DNA of 64,000 bases from Pseudomonas sp. SORT22 (GTDB lineage Bacteria > Pseudomonadota > Gammaproteobacteria > Pseudomonadales > Pseudomonadaceae): assembly GCF_018417635.1 (NCBI RefSeq), contig NZ_CP071007.1, positions 5,022,501-5,086,500 on the forward strand. Direction: 5' to 3'. Under the pieces are notes generated by a model, which worked only from the letters and a program-made list of their open reading frames with translations, did not search any database and was not told the DNA's origin. This document shows, one piece after another, positions 44,026 through 54,789 of this stretch. Each line of letters opens with the position of its first letter. The first letter of the stretch is position 1. The position numbers and the translations under genes are program-made.

Positions 44026-44670
44026 TCAGGCGCGCACAAACGGGTTCTGGCGCATCTCATCCCCCAGGCGGGTGTCCGGGCCATGGCCGGTGACCACCGT
44101 AGCCTCTTCATCCAGGCTGTACAGGCGCTGCTTGATGGAACGAACGATAGTCGCCTGATCGCCACCCCACAAATCGGTGCGACCAATCCCACGACGAAAA
44201 AGCGTATCGCCTGCAATCAACAGCTTGGCCTCGGCGAACCAGAAGCTCATCGAGCCCGGTGTGTGCCCCGGCGTGTGCAAGGCCACGCCACAGCCGCAGG
44301 CCAGCTCTTCGTCGTCGGCCAGCCAGCGGTCCGGCGGCGGAACCGGGGTGTAGGGCACGCCGAACATCTGGCACTGCATTTCCAGGTTGTCCCAGAGGAA
44401 CTGGTCGTCCTTGTGCAGGTGCAAGGTGGCGCCGGTCATCTCCTTCAACTGCCCGGAGGCGAGGAAGTGATCCAGGTGCGCGTGGGTATGGATGATGCTC
44501 ACCACCTTGAGGCCATGGGCATCAAGGCGGGCGAGGATCTGCTCAGGGTTGCCGCCCGGGTCGACGACGATGGCCTTTTTGCTGATCGGGTCGCCGATGA
44601 TCGTGCAATTGCACTGCAGCGGGCCGACGGGGAAGGTTTCGCGGATTAGCTGGGGTTGAGCAACGTGCAT
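44026..44670 (-). CDS. Metallo-beta-lactamase fold hydrolase (glyoxalase II-like)
   Basis: A 214-residue protein with the metal-binding motif THAHLDH (HxHxDH), HTPGHTPGSMSFWF and GDTLFRRGIGRTDLWGG with the third and fourth ligands, then GHGPDTRLGDE. Its length and motifs match the YcbL/GloB2 group of small glyoxalase II-like hydrolases. It is divergent from dctPQM and followed downstream by the OmpA gene (95 bp). The start ATG at 44670 has a weak ribosome site. Confidence 0.87.
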   Translation of the reverse strand: MHVAQPQLIRETFPVGPLQCNCTIIGDPISKKAIVVDPGGNPEQILARLDAHGLKVVSIIHTHAHLDHFLASGQLKEMTGATLHLHKDDQFLWDNLEMQCQMFGVPYTPVPPPDRWLADDEELACGCGVALHTPGHTPGSMSFWFAEAKLLIAGDTLFRRGIGRTDLWGGDQATIVRSIKQRLYSLDEEATVVTGHGPDTRLGDEMRQNPFVRA

Positions 44671-44786
44671 GGGGTTACCGGAAAATAGTGGGGGCACTGA
44701 AGCGATGCCACTTCTTAACCTCATTTCTGCCTGTTGGCCAGCCCCGGCCATCGACCTGGCAGACGCACAGGTGCCTTGCAGTTCAC

Positions 44787-44803
44787 CAGACATTGATCTT
44801 GCA
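44787..44803 (+). promoter_or_regulatory. Weak sigma-54 type promoter candidate for dctPQM
   Basis: AGACAT-N5-TTGCA agrees with the -12 half but only 3 of 6 in the -24 half, and the second G of the invariant GG is lost. dct transporter genes are controlled by DctBD and RpoN in Pseudomonas, which is why I looked. Confidence stays low. Confidence 0.2.
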
Positions 44804-44822
44804 CAAAGCAATCTCTGAATAG

Positions 44823-45899
<1,077 letters not shown>

Positions 45900-45961
45900 G
45901 CCCGCAGACAGTTGCCGCCGCCACGGCGGCAGCTGTGTCCGCTACACATCGGAGAATACGC

Positions 45962-46594
45962 ATGAATGCCTTACGGCGTATCTGGGAGCATTTCGAGGAG
46001 GGCTTTATCGTCTTCCTCCTGGCCGCCATGACCTTGGTGACCTTCGTCTACGTCATCCTCAACAACCTCTACACCCTGTTCTACAGCCTTGCCGAGCGCT
46101 GGCCCGGTGCGGCCGACCTGTTCAACGGCATAGGCGACCATGTGATGGACGCCGCCCAGTCGATGACCTGGAGCAATGCCCTGACCAAGGCGCTGTTCGG
46201 CTGGCTGATTTTTTTCGGCCTGTCCTATGGCGTTCGCGTGGCCGGGCACATTGGTGTCGACGCCTTGGTAAAACTGGCCAGCAAGCCGGTTCAACGGCTA
46301 CTCGGCATGCTTGCCTGTCTGTGCTGCCTCGGTTATGCCGGCTTGCTGAGCATCGCCAGTTTCGAGTGGATTCAAACCCTGTTCAATGCCGGTATTGGCG
46401 CCGAGGACCTGGGTCACTTCGGCATCATGCAGTGGCAAGTTGGCCTGATCGTACCGGTGGGCTTTGCCCTGGTGTTCATCCGTTTCACCGAAATCCTGGT
46501 ACGAATACTCCAGCACCGCCAGACCGGTTTGGGGTTGGCCGACGAAGCGGCGGATGCGCTGAAACTGGCCGAGCATGAGGACGACAAGCGATGA
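45962..46594 (+). CDS. dctQ: TRAP transporter small membrane subunit
   Basis: A 210-residue inner-membrane protein with four hydrophobic helices, the small subunit of the TRAP transporter. The ATG at 45962 (MNALRRIWEHFEEG) has CGGAG at good distance. The stop overlaps the dctM start by 4 bp. A longer upstream frame is not supported by a site. Confidence 0.93.
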   Translation: MNALRRIWEHFEEGFIVFLLAAMTLVTFVYVILNNLYTLFYSLAERWPGAADLFNGIGDHVMDAAQSMTWSNALTKALFGWLIFFGLSYGVRVAGHIGVDALVKLASKPVQRLLGMLACLCCLGYAGLLSIASFEWIQTLFNAGIGAEDLGHFGIMQWQVGLIVPVGFALVFIRFTEILVRILQHRQTGLGLADEAADALKLAEHEDDKR

Positions 46595-47871
46595 CCATCC
46601 TCTTTCTCTTCGTCACCCTCTTCGCCCTGATGTTCATCGGCGTCCCCATTGCCATTTCCCTGGGGCTCTCCGGCTCGCTGACTATCATGCTGTTCAGCCA
46701 GGACTCGGTTCGCTCGCTGGCGATCAAGTTGTTCGAGACCTCGGAACACTACACCTTGCTGGCAATTCCGTTCTTTCTCCTGGCCGGGGCGTTCATGACC
46801 ACCGGTGGCGTGGCTCGGCGCCTGATTGACTTTGCCAATACCTGTGTCGGACACATTCGCGGAGGTCTGGCGATTGCCGCCGTATTGGCCTGCGTACTGT
46901 TCGCCGCACTGTCAGGTTCTAGCCCGGCAACCGTGGCTGCAGTCGGCTCGATTGCGATTGCCGGGATGGTTCGGTCCGGTTATCCACAAGCCTTCGGCGC
47001 CGGCATCATCTGCAACGCCGGCACCCTGGGTATCCTCATCCCACCGTCGATCGTGATGGTGGTGTATGCCGCCGCCACCGAAACCTCGGTAGGCAAACTG
47101 TTCATGGCCGGCGTAGTACCAGGCTTGATGCTGGGCTTGATCCTGATGATCGCCATCTACATCGTGGCGGTGAAAAAGAACCTGCCAGCCCTGCCCCGTG
47201 CCACTTTCAGGGAATGGCTCAGTGCCGCCCGCAAGGCCGTCTGGGGTCTGTTGCTGATGGTGATCATCCTCGGCGGCATCTACAGCGGTATGTTCACCCC
47301 GACTGAGGCGGCGGCGGTCGCTGCGGTGTACTCGGCCTTCATCGCCTTGTTCGTGTACCGTGACATGTCGTTCAAGGAAGCGCCCAAGGTGCTGCTGGAG
47401 TCGGCAAAACTGAGCATCATGCTGATGTTCATCATTGCCAACGCGATGCTCTTCGCCCACGTCCTGACCACCGAACAGCTACCGCAACAAATCACCACCT
47501 GGGTAATCGAAGCCGGGCTGACGCCGGTGACGTTCTTGCTGGTGGTGAACATCGTGCTGCTGGTGGCCGGTGCCTTCATGGAGCCATCGGCGATCATCCT
47601 GATCCTGGCCCCGATCCTGTTCCCGATCGCTATGAAACTGGGCATCGACCCGATTCACCTGGGCATCATCATGGTGGTCAATCTGGAGATCGGCTTGATC
47701 ACCCCGCCGGTCGGCCTGAACCTGTTCGTCACCTCGGCGGTAACCGGAATGCCGCTGACGGCAACCGTGCGCGCGGCAATGCCTTGGCTGACGTTATTGG
47801 TCGGCTTCCTGATTCTGGTCACCTATGTGCCCTGGATCTCGCTGGTGCTTCCTGATCTGCTTGGTATGTGA
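46591..47871 (+). CDS. dctM: TRAP transporter large membrane subunit
   Basis: The 426-residue large subunit, with about 12 membrane helices forming the ion-coupled channel. Typical sequences are LSGSSPATVAAVGSIAIAGM, LGILIPPSIVMVVYAAATE and ALMFEPSAIILILAPI-type in the last third (here AGAFMEPSAIILILAPILFP). Translationally coupled to dctQ by 4 bp. A hairpin follows 8 bp after the stop. Confidence 0.95.
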   Translation: MTILFLFVTLFALMFIGVPIAISLGLSGSLTIMLFSQDSVRSLAIKLFETSEHYTLLAIPFFLLAGAFMTTGGVARRLIDFANTCVGHIRGGLAIAAVLACVLFAALSGSSPATVAAVGSIAIAGMVRSGYPQAFGAGIICNAGTLGILIPPSIVMVVYAAATETSVGKLFMAGVVPGLMLGLILMIAIYIVAVKKNLPALPRATFREWLSAARKAVWGLLLMVIILGGIYSGMFTPTEAAAVAAVYSAFIALFVYRDMSFKEAPKVLLESAKLSIMLMFIIANAMLFAHVLTTEQLPQQITTWVIEAGLTPVTFLLVVNIVLLVAGAFMEPSAIILILAPILFPIAMKLGIDPIHLGIIMVVNLEIGLITPPVGLNLFVTSAVTGMPLTATVRAAMPWLTLLVGFLILVTYVPWISLVLPDLLGM

Positions 47872-47879
47872 GCATCAGG

Positions 47880-47907
47880 GCTGTGACCGCCAAATGGCGG
47901 TCGCAGC
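47880..47907 (+). terminator. Hairpin after dctM
   Basis: A 12-bp stem (47880-47891 with 47896-47907, one mismatch) with loop AAAT, 8 bp after the stop. Poor T-run. Confidence 0.45.
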
Positions 47908-47939
47908 TCATTGCCTCAGGTTTGCCCAGGCACTGTTGA

Positions 47940-48632
47940 TCAAGGCAGGTAAAGCCTGAACAGTCCGCCGCCCAGGACCCCGCCGTTGGCAATCTCGATC
48001 CGCCCTTTGACCCCGTTGCGCTCATGCAGGCCGGCAATCCGTGCGGCAAAGTACAAACCCAGGCCGGTACTGCCGCTCTGGCCATCGATACCCTGCACAT
48101 ATTCCTGCTGGCGCTCGAGCATGCGCGCCGGGAAGCCCGGGCCGTCATCGTTGATGCTCAGTACCAGTTGCTCGCCCTCGTCATTGACGCTGATCAGCAA
48201 GGTATGGCCAGCGTAGCGAATGGCGTTGTTGAGGATGTTGGCGACCACCGAGCCGACCAGTTCACGGTCGAAAAAGCCCAGCGGGCTGGCGGTTTCGATG
48301 CGCCAGCTGGCGAGGATGTCGCGATGCTGCAGCAGGTTCTGCTGGGCCGCCAGCTGGGCTTCGATGAAGTCGTCGAGCTCGTGGTAGTCGGGGCACATGG
48401 GCAATTGGTTGACGCCCAGTTTGTACAGCCCCAGCAACTGCACCAGCATGCCGTTGAGGTGGCTGAACTCGTGCTCCATCACCCCCTGCTCGCTGCCGCT
48501 GCGCAGGGCCTCGGGCAGGCGCGCCAGCCACTGGCTGTGGGCCTGGGTCAAGGCGGCGAGGGAGTTTTTCATGTCGTGCACGGTGGAGGCGATCACCGTC
48601 GAGAAATCCAGCCCCTGATTGTCCTGGTTCAT
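47940..48632 (-). CDS. Small sensorless histidine kinase
   Basis: A 230-residue soluble kinase without a sensor or membrane segment. The phosphoacceptor His is in TVHDMKNSLAAL near residue 19, the N box is NILNNAIRYAG, then NDDGPGFP (G1) and GSTGLGLYFA (G2), followed by GLFRLYLP. It lies downstream of the response regulator gene and overlaps it by 4 bp, so it may be the kinase for that regulator. With no sensor, its activity probably depends on a protein partner. Confidence 0.85.
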   Translation of the reverse strand: MNQDNQGLDFSTVIASTVHDMKNSLAALTQAHSQWLARLPEALRSGSEQGVMEHEFSHLNGMLVQLLGLYKLGVNQLPMCPDYHELDDFIEAQLAAQQNLLQHRDILASWRIETASPLGFFDRELVGSVVANILNNAIRYAGHTLLISVNDEGEQLVLSINDDGPGFPARMLERQQEYVQGIDGQSGSTGLGLYFAARIAGLHERNGVKGRIEIANGGVLGGGLFRLYLP

Positions 48633-50236
48633 GCGCCGAAAGCCCGGATGTGCAGTTTGCGGTAGCGATCATAACGGTTATCGCTTTTCGGGATGCCGGT
48701 GACGCTGCCCAGGCACGCGCGGCATTCGTCCATGATCGCCGGTGGCGGTGTCTCGCCACCGATGCGCAACAGCGCCTGGGCGGTGTTGAGGGCGATACTG
48801 ATGTTCTTAGGCTGCAGCGTCAGTGCCCGGCGGAACTGCGCCAGGGCTTCGCTGAGCTGGCCGGCCTGGTAGCTGCGCACGCCCTGGCGGTTGAGGTCGA
48901 CCGCTTCGGTCACCGCGCCGAGCACGCTCGGGTCATCGGTCAGTTGCGCCACGCTCTGCATGACTTTAGGGTCGTCACCGTAGGTTTCCACGCAGCCCTT
49001 GAGAATCGCGGTACCGGCAGATTCCTGGCCGAGTTTCTGCAATTGCGTAGCCACCACCAGCGCCGCCTCGACCGAGAAAAACTGATCCATCTTCTCCAGC
49101 CGGGCCATGGCCTGCTCGGTCAGCTTGGCAGCCGTTTCGGCGTCGCCGGCCTGCTGCAGGCTGGCGGCTTTCATCAGCCGCGCACGCACCTGCAGGCCCT
49201 GGTCTTCGACGTTCTCCTTGGCCACTTCGCTGAGCACCGTGTTGATCTCGACCCGGGTGCGCGCATCCAGGCCGTTGCCGGCGTTCTTGTTCATCAATGC
49301 CTGGACCAGCCCGAGGTTGCTTTCCGGGTCTTTGTAGCGCGAGCTCTGGCCCTGGTTGACCGCATGCCGATAGGCCTTGGACGAAGTGTCGTAGTCATCG
49401 TTGCTCAGGGCCAGCTTGCCCAGCATCATCTGCCGGCGCACGGCCAGGGGCGAGAGGCGCACGGCCTCTTCCAGCACACCCTGGGCACGCTTGCTTTCGC
49501 CCTGGGCCACCAGCACTTCGGCCAGGCCGTCGTACAGGCCGGGCATCATCGGGAAGGCCTTGAGCGCCTGCTCGTACACACCCTGGGCCTGGGCCAGCTG
49601 GTTGCGCTTGTACAGCAGGCCGCCAAGGGCGGCATAGGCCCAGGGCGTGGCCCGGCTGGCGATGATGGTGGTGAGGAATTTTTCCAGCTCATCGAAGCGG
49701 TTCAGGTCGCGCAGAGCATCGGCGCGGTAGCGCAGGCACAGCGGGGCGAAGCGCGGGTCCTTCTTGCACAGCTCGGCGCAGGCCGCCAGCACCTCGGCCG
49801 GGCGGCCGCGGTCCAGGGCCTGGAGGATCGGCTTGAGCAGGGTCTTGCGCTGCACCAGTTTTTCCAGGCGCTGGGCCAGGCCGATGCGGTTGAACGGCTT
49901 GGTCAGGTAAGCGTCGGGCTCATGCTCCAGGGCACTGAGGACAATCGCCTGGCTGCTTTCGGCGGTGACCATGAGGAACACGCACTCATGGCTGATCAGC
50001 TTGTCGAGGATCAGGTCTTCGAGCACCTGCTGGCCATTCTTCTTGCCATCACCCAGGTGGAAATCCTGAAGAATGAAGTCATAGCGTTTTTGCGCACACA
50101 TGCGCAGCGCCTGTTCGCCGCTGTCGGCGGTATCGACATCACGCACGCCAAGCTCGCGCAGCATCGAGCGGGCCGAACTGCGAAAATCGGAGAAATCATC
50201 GACGATCAGAAAGCTTTTTTGGCTGTAGACCTGCAT
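48629..50236 (-). CDS. Response regulator with a TPR output domain
   Basis: A 535-residue protein: N-terminal receiver domain (about 5-125) with acidic pair Asp13/Asp14, phosphorylatable Asp58 in YDFILQDFHLG, Thr and Lys in VTAESS and LTKPFN; then 400 residues of helical tetratricopeptide repeats, for example YAALGGLLYKRNQLAQAQGVYEQA, read in parts, and FRRALTLQPKNISIALNTAQ. No DNA-binding or enzymatic domain, so its output is probably protein-protein contact. Gene order with the kinase: regulator first, kinase overlapping by 4 bp. Confidence 0.85.
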   Translation of the reverse strand: MQVYSQKSFLIVDDFSDFRSSARSMLRELGVRDVDTADSGEQALRMCAQKRYDFILQDFHLGDGKKNGQQVLEDLILDKLISHECVFLMVTAESSQAIVLSALEHEPDAYLTKPFNRIGLAQRLEKLVQRKTLLKPILQALDRGRPAEVLAACAELCKKDPRFAPLCLRYRADALRDLNRFDELEKFLTTIIASRATPWAYAALGGLLYKRNQLAQAQGVYEQALKAFPMMPGLYDGLAEVLVAQGESKRAQGVLEEAVRLSPLAVRRQMMLGKLALSNDDYDTSSKAYRHAVNQGQSSRYKDPESNLGLVQALMNKNAGNGLDARTRVEINTVLSEVAKENVEDQGLQVRARLMKAASLQQAGDAETAAKLTEQAMARLEKMDQFFSVEAALVVATQLQKLGQESAGTAILKGCVETYGDDPKVMQSVAQLTDDPSVLGAVTEAVDLNRQGVRSYQAGQLSEALAQFRRALTLQPKNISIALNTAQALLRIGGETPPPAIMDECRACLGSVTGIPKSDNRYDRYRKLHIRAFGA

Positions 50237-50471
50237 CCACGAAACCTGTCATGGCAAATAAAAAAATAGACGCAGAGACACCTTCACGGACAGGCTCGGC
50301 TTCGCGGGTAGATTCGCTGCGGCGCTTAATCGGGCCGCACTCGCAGAGTATCGGCCACACAGGGCGATAGCTTGAGGCGTACAGAGCGCATATTTGCTGG
50401 ACGCAAGTACCAGCAACGGAACAAATAATGGCATTGCGCCATCATCGAGGATGTTCACCGCCGAGTCAAAA
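50237..50471. other. 235-bp interval between the regulator genes
   Basis: No gene seen. This holds the promoter of the response-regulator operon. No convincing operator was found, and I see no terminator for the MalT-like gene. Confidence 0.5.
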
Positions 50472-53192
50472 CTAGTGCAGCATGCCTAATGCCTTGGCCC
50501 GGGCCACCGCCTGGGTGCGTCGCTCGACGCCGAGCTTGCTGTTGATATGGCTGGCGTGGGTTTTCACCGTGTGCAGGGAGATGAACAGGCGCTCGCTGAT
50601 TTCCTGGTTCGAGCAGCCCTGGGCGATCAGTTCGAGCACAGCCATTTCCCGGGCGCTCAAGGCCTCGCCGCTACCGCCCGCTTCAGTCGATTCAAGCGCG
50701 GGCAACAGCGCCAGCAAGCTGCTTTGCGCAGGCCCCTGGGGTTGCAGCAGCAACTGCTCGCGCAGCCATTGCGGGTGATCCTGCAACAGCCGCTGGAACG
50801 GCTGCAGGACGCCGCCGCGCGCGGAATCGAGCGCCAGCGCCAGCAGGCCGCGCGCCTGGGCTTCGTTGTTGTTGGCCAGCAGCAGCAACGTCCACTGGCA
50901 CAGCGCAGTAACGCAAAGCATCTGCCCGCCACTGGCCTGGCCGCGCTCCACCAGTGCCTGCAAGCGCCTTGCGGCCTGTTCCAGGCGGCCCTGGGTGCGT
51001 TCGAGCAAGGCCTGCTGCAATTCGATATGCAGCGGCAGCAACGGGTGGAACTCCGGGGCGGCCGCCGCCTGCTCGCCCCCGTAGGTCTGGCCCAGGCGCA
51101 GCAGCCAGGACTCGGCCAGGTCGGTGCGCCCCTGGGCCAGCCACAGCTCGCATTTGACCAGGGTGATCATCGCCAGATAGAAAATCGGCGGCACGTCCCA
51201 GATGTGCATCAGCCGTTCGGCTTCGGCGAGCTCGGCAAAGGCTTCGGCAAAGCGCCCTTCACGGCCATCGAGCGAAGCGATCACGCAGTGGCCGATCAGT
51301 ACGCTGATATCGCGACAGGCGCGCGCCTCGATCAACCCGGCCCGCAGGCGACTGCGGCCGGCCTCCGGTTGCAGCCGGGCCGCCAGCAGGTAGCCTTCGT
51401 ACAGGGTCAGGCGTGCCCGCGCCGCGTACAACCGTTGCGCCGACAAACCCTGCAGGCGCTGCAGGCCCTGGCGCACTTCATCGAGGGCGCGCAACACCTC
51501 GCCACGGGCGTGCAGCACCCGTGCCCGGTCGTAATGGGCCAGGGCTTCGAACAACGGGTTGCCGACCCGCTGGGCCAGCTCCAGTGCTTCGCGATTCCAG
51601 CCACGGGCACGCCAGAAATCGGCATCGGCGATGGCCAGGTTGGACAACGTCGAGAGGCACACCAGGCGCTGCCCGTAACGCTTGAACGGCAAGCTGTGCA
51701 GCGCTTCGGAGCAATATTCGAGGGTACGCTGGCGGTCGCCGCGACCACGGGCGATCACCCCGCTGAGCGCCAGCCACTGAGCGAGCATGGATTTCTGTGC
51801 GGTGGCCGAAGGCGCCGGCAAGAAGCGGCTCAGGTGGCTGGCCAGTTCTTCGGCGGCATCCAGCTGCCCGGCCAGGCCCAGGGCCCAGCTGTACAGCACG
51901 ATCAGCCGCGGTGTGCTGATCAGCAGGCTGTCGGGCAGGTCCATCTTCCAGCGCAGCAGCATGCCGACGTTCTGCTCGGCCAGCAGTTGCTCTTCGGAGA
52001 GGTTCTGCACCAGGTTGGCGGCCACGTCCAGGTGGCCGGCGCGCAAGGCCTGCTCAACGGCTTCATCGAGCAGGCCCTGGCCATGGAACCAGCGACAGGC
52101 GCGCAAATGCAGGCTCGACAGCGGCAGGCTGGCCTGGCGGGTGCGCAGCAGGTCGGAGAACAAATGGTGATAGCGAAACCACCGCCCATGTTCGTCCAGC
52201 GGCACCAGGAACACCTGGTGAGCCTGCAGGTAACGGAGAATCTCGGCGCTGTCATGGCTTTCGCGCAGGGCATCGCAAAGCTCGGCGCAAAAGCGCTCCT
52301 GGCAGGCGGTGTCGTAGAGAAAGCCTTGCACTTCGGCGGGCAGCATCTCGATGACTTCTTCGAGCAGGTAGTCGCGAATCAGCCCCTCGCCACCGTGCAG
52401 GGCCTGGGGCAAGGCGCTGTCGGCACCGGCCTCGTTGGCCGCCAGCAGCCAGAAACGCAAGCCGGCGACCCAGCCATCGCTGCGCTGGATCAGGTTGTCC
52501 AGCGCCTGGCCGCGCAACACCGTCGGTTGCTGGCCCAGCACGGCGAGGGACTCATCGGTGGTCAGGCGCAGGTCCTGCTCGTTGAGCTCAAGCAACTGGC
52601 GCGACAGACGCAGGCGCGCCAGGTGCCAGTCCGGCCGCTGGCGGCTGGTGACCAGCAACACCAGGCCGGGCGGAAGGTGATTGAGGAAAAACTGCAGGCA
52701 GCGGTCAAGCACCGGCCCCTGGGCCAGGTGGTAGTCGTCCAGCACCAGTAGCAAGGGGTTGTGTGGCTGCAGGTGACGGGCCAGTTCATCGAGCAGGCCG
52801 TCGAGCCATTCTTCGAAGGCAAACGGCTGGTGCCGCTGGCGCATCTTCAGCAGGCCCAGGGCCTGGCCGCCGAGGGCCGGGCAGTATTGCTGCAAGCCTT
52901 CGAGCAGGCGCTCGAGGAAGCGCCCGGGGTCGTTGTCGCGCCGGCTCAAACCCAGCCAGAGGCTGCTCCAGTGGTTGGGCAGGCCCTGGCAGAACTCCAC
53001 CGCCAACGAACTTTTACCGAAACCCGCCGGTGCATTGACCAGCAGCAAGCGCCCGCCGAGCCCCGCCTGCAAACGCTGACACAAGCGCGCCCGCGGCACA
53101 TGGCCTTCGGGCAGCGGCGGGCGAAAGAAACGGCCCTCCAGGACGCTCATGGCCTGGCTGGCGAACCCTTGCGTACGGGACAGATCAGTCAT
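50472..53192 (-). CDS. MalT-like LuxR family transcriptional regulator
   Basis: A 906-residue STAND-ATPase regulator. The N-terminal nucleotide-binding part has Walker-A-like APAGFGKS (residues 54-61) and LLVLDDYHLAQGP (Walker B near 148), then helical TPR-type repeats across the centre, and at the C-terminus a LuxR helix-turn-helix with LSAREMAVLELIAQGCSNQE and ISLHTVKTHASHIN. It is encoded beside DUF1329, DUF1302 and acyl-CoA synthetase genes on the same strand, so it probably controls them; P. putida PP_0767 is a regulator in the same context, as I recall. Confidence 0.86.
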   Translation of the reverse strand: MTDLSRTQGFASQAMSVLEGRFFRPPLPEGHVPRARLCQRLQAGLGGRLLLVNAPAGFGKSSLAVEFCQGLPNHWSSLWLGLSRRDNDPGRFLERLLEGLQQYCPALGGQALGLLKMRQRHQPFAFEEWLDGLLDELARHLQPHNPLLLVLDDYHLAQGPVLDRCLQFFLNHLPPGLVLLVTSRQRPDWHLARLRLSRQLLELNEQDLRLTTDESLAVLGQQPTVLRGQALDNLIQRSDGWVAGLRFWLLAANEAGADSALPQALHGGEGLIRDYLLEEVIEMLPAEVQGFLYDTACQERFCAELCDALRESHDSAEILRYLQAHQVFLVPLDEHGRWFRYHHLFSDLLRTRQASLPLSSLHLRACRWFHGQGLLDEAVEQALRAGHLDVAANLVQNLSEEQLLAEQNVGMLLRWKMDLPDSLLISTPRLIVLYSWALGLAGQLDAAEELASHLSRFLPAPSATAQKSMLAQWLALSGVIARGRGDRQRTLEYCSEALHSLPFKRYGQRLVCLSTLSNLAIADADFWRARGWNREALELAQRVGNPLFEALAHYDRARVLHARGEVLRALDEVRQGLQRLQGLSAQRLYAARARLTLYEGYLLAARLQPEAGRSRLRAGLIEARACRDISVLIGHCVIASLDGREGRFAEAFAELAEAERLMHIWDVPPIFYLAMITLVKCELWLAQGRTDLAESWLLRLGQTYGGEQAAAAPEFHPLLPLHIELQQALLERTQGRLEQAARRLQALVERGQASGGQMLCVTALCQWTLLLLANNNEAQARGLLALALDSARGGVLQPFQRLLQDHPQWLREQLLLQPQGPAQSSLLALLPALESTEAGGSGEALSAREMAVLELIAQGCSNQEISERLFISLHTVKTHASHINSKLGVERRTQAVARAKALGMLH

Positions 53193-53346
53193 GGCCGGCT
53201 CGTTTTTAGTTAGGGAATCGTCGGCAGTACGGATCAGCGCAGACTAGCGGGTTAAACAGCACATTTGAAGACAATTGCCGCGCTTTGCGGAAAAAAGACT
53301 ACAACAAAAAACGACAAGGCTCAGCCGACACGCATGCGCAAACAGA

Positions 53347-53370
53347 AACGCCCCGGCAAGCCGGGGCGTT
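53347..53370 (-). terminator. Terminator after the DUF1329 gene
   Basis: A perfect 10-bp stem (AACGCCCCGG with CCGGGGCGTT) around CAAG; on the minus strand TTTCTGTTT follows. It separates DUF1329 from the regulator gene downstream. Confidence 0.8.
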
Positions 53371-53397
53371 CTGGGAGATCACACGGAGGTTTGAAAC

Positions 53398-54768
53398 TTA
53401 GCGCACACCTTCCTGGCGAAGCGCTGCAGGCTGGAAGTCAGCCTTGGAGGCAGTGAACCCGAAGTCGTAGGCTCGCTTTTCCTCGTTCTTCATGCCCAGG
53501 GCCAGGTAGCGACCGGACTGCAGGTCGTAGATGGCTTCCAGGGTGTACCACGGCACCTGGACGTTGTAGTAGTCCTGGGAGTGGGCTTCGGACACGCGCC
53601 ACAGCTGGTTGCGACCGTCGTACTGGTCGATCACCGCCGCTTGCCAGGTGTCTTCGTCGATGTAGAAGTCACGCTTGGCGTAGATGTGGCGCTGGCCCGG
53701 TTTCAGGGTTGCGACCACATGCCATACCCGGCGCAGTTCGTATCGGGCGAGGTCCTGGTTGATGTGCCCGGCCTTGATGATGTCGGCGTACTTGAGCTTG
53801 GGATCGTCAAGCTTGTAGCTGTTGGAGGCAATGAACAGCTCTTTCTTGCCTTCCAGCTTCCAGTCGTAACGGTCCGGCGCGCCGTTGTACATGTCCAGGT
53901 TGTCGGAGGTGCGCAGGCCGTCGGCGGCGGTACCCGGGCCGTCGTAGGACACTTGTGGCGCTGCCCGTACCCGGCGCTGGCCGGCGTTGTAGACCCACGC
54001 CTTGCGCGGCTCCTTGACCTGGTCGAGGGTCTCGTGCACCAGCAGTACGGTACCGGCCAGGCGCGCTGGCGCCGTCACCTTCTGCTTGAAGTAGAACAGC
54101 ACGTTGCCCGGGTTGGCCGGATCGTAATCTTTCATCCGGTCGCGGAAGACGAACTGGTCCTGGAAGTACACCAGGCTGAACGAGCCGTTCTGCTGCGGCG
54201 TGGCCTGGGTCACCAGGCGAGTCACGCTGCCGCCACGGTAGCGGGTGATGTGGTTCCAGATCACCTCGACGCCGCTTTTCGGAATCGGGAACGGCACGGC
54301 GGTGTCGAAGTTTTCCAGACCGTTGCCGCCGCCAACCAGGTTGGTGCTGGTGGCGTTCTTCTTGATCGCCGCGAACACCGCGTCCGGTACGGTAGCGCCC
54401 CGGTGGGTCGGGTACACCGGCATCTTGAAGGTGTCCGGATAGCGCTTGAACATGGCGACCTGGCCAGGGGACAGTTTGTCCTTGTACTGGTCGACGTTCT
54501 GCGCGGTGATGGTGAACTTCGGTTGTTCGCTGCCATAAGGGTCGGCAAGGAAACCCTTGCTATCGACGCTACCGGCACTTTTGGCAAGCGGCTTCCAGGC
54601 CGTGATCGAGCCGTCGGCGTTACCGGCCTTTTCAGCACCCATCGGCGTCAGGCTGGCGCCCAGCTTGGCCGCCTCGTCGGCGGAAACCGCCGCCATGACA
54701 CTGGTCGCCAACAGGGACAGGCCCAGTACACCGGCTTGCAGCAGAGTCTTGGTTGTTTTCATCTTCAT
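53398..54768 (-). CDS. DUF1329 family periplasmic/outer-membrane protein
   Basis: A 456-residue exported protein (signal MKMKTTKTLLQAGVLGLSLL, cleaved at VMA-AVS). DUF1329 proteins are related to LolB/LppX-type lipid carriers and appear with DUF1302 barrels. Visible: KLGASLTPMGAEKAGNADGS, DQFVFRDRMKDYDPANPGNV and KRDFYIDEDTWQAAVIDQYD. A role in moving hydrophobic molecules such as lipids or alcohols is inferred from context. Starts 21 bp after the DUF1302 stop, so they are one operon. Confidence 0.87.
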   Translation of the reverse strand: MKMKTTKTLLQAGVLGLSLLATSVMAAVSADEAAKLGASLTPMGAEKAGNADGSITAWKPLAKSAGSVDSKGFLADPYGSEQPKFTITAQNVDQYKDKLSPGQVAMFKRYPDTFKMPVYPTHRGATVPDAVFAAIKKNATSTNLVGGGNGLENFDTAVPFPIPKSGVEVIWNHITRYRGGSVTRLVTQATPQQNGSFSLVYFQDQFVFRDRMKDYDPANPGNVLFYFKQKVTAPARLAGTVLLVHETLDQVKEPRKAWVYNAGQRRVRAAPQVSYDGPGTAADGLRTSDNLDMYNGAPDRYDWKLEGKKELFIASNSYKLDDPKLKYADIIKAGHINQDLARYELRRVWHVVATLKPGQRHIYAKRDFYIDEDTWQAAVIDQYDGRNQLWRVSEAHSQDYYNVQVPWYTLEAIYDLQSGRYLALGMKNEEKRAYDFGFTASKADFQPAALRQEGVR

Positions 54769-54789
54769 GGTCGTCCTGAATCCGAATTC

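Noticed and set aside
44787..44803. Firm sigma-54 promoter for dctPQM
   Set aside because: The -24 half lacks the invariant GG; listed only as a weak candidate.
50547..52751. 734-codon open frame on the plus strand
   Set aside because: Opposite the MalT-like regulator, low-complexity Gln/Ala/Arg-rich, no domain.
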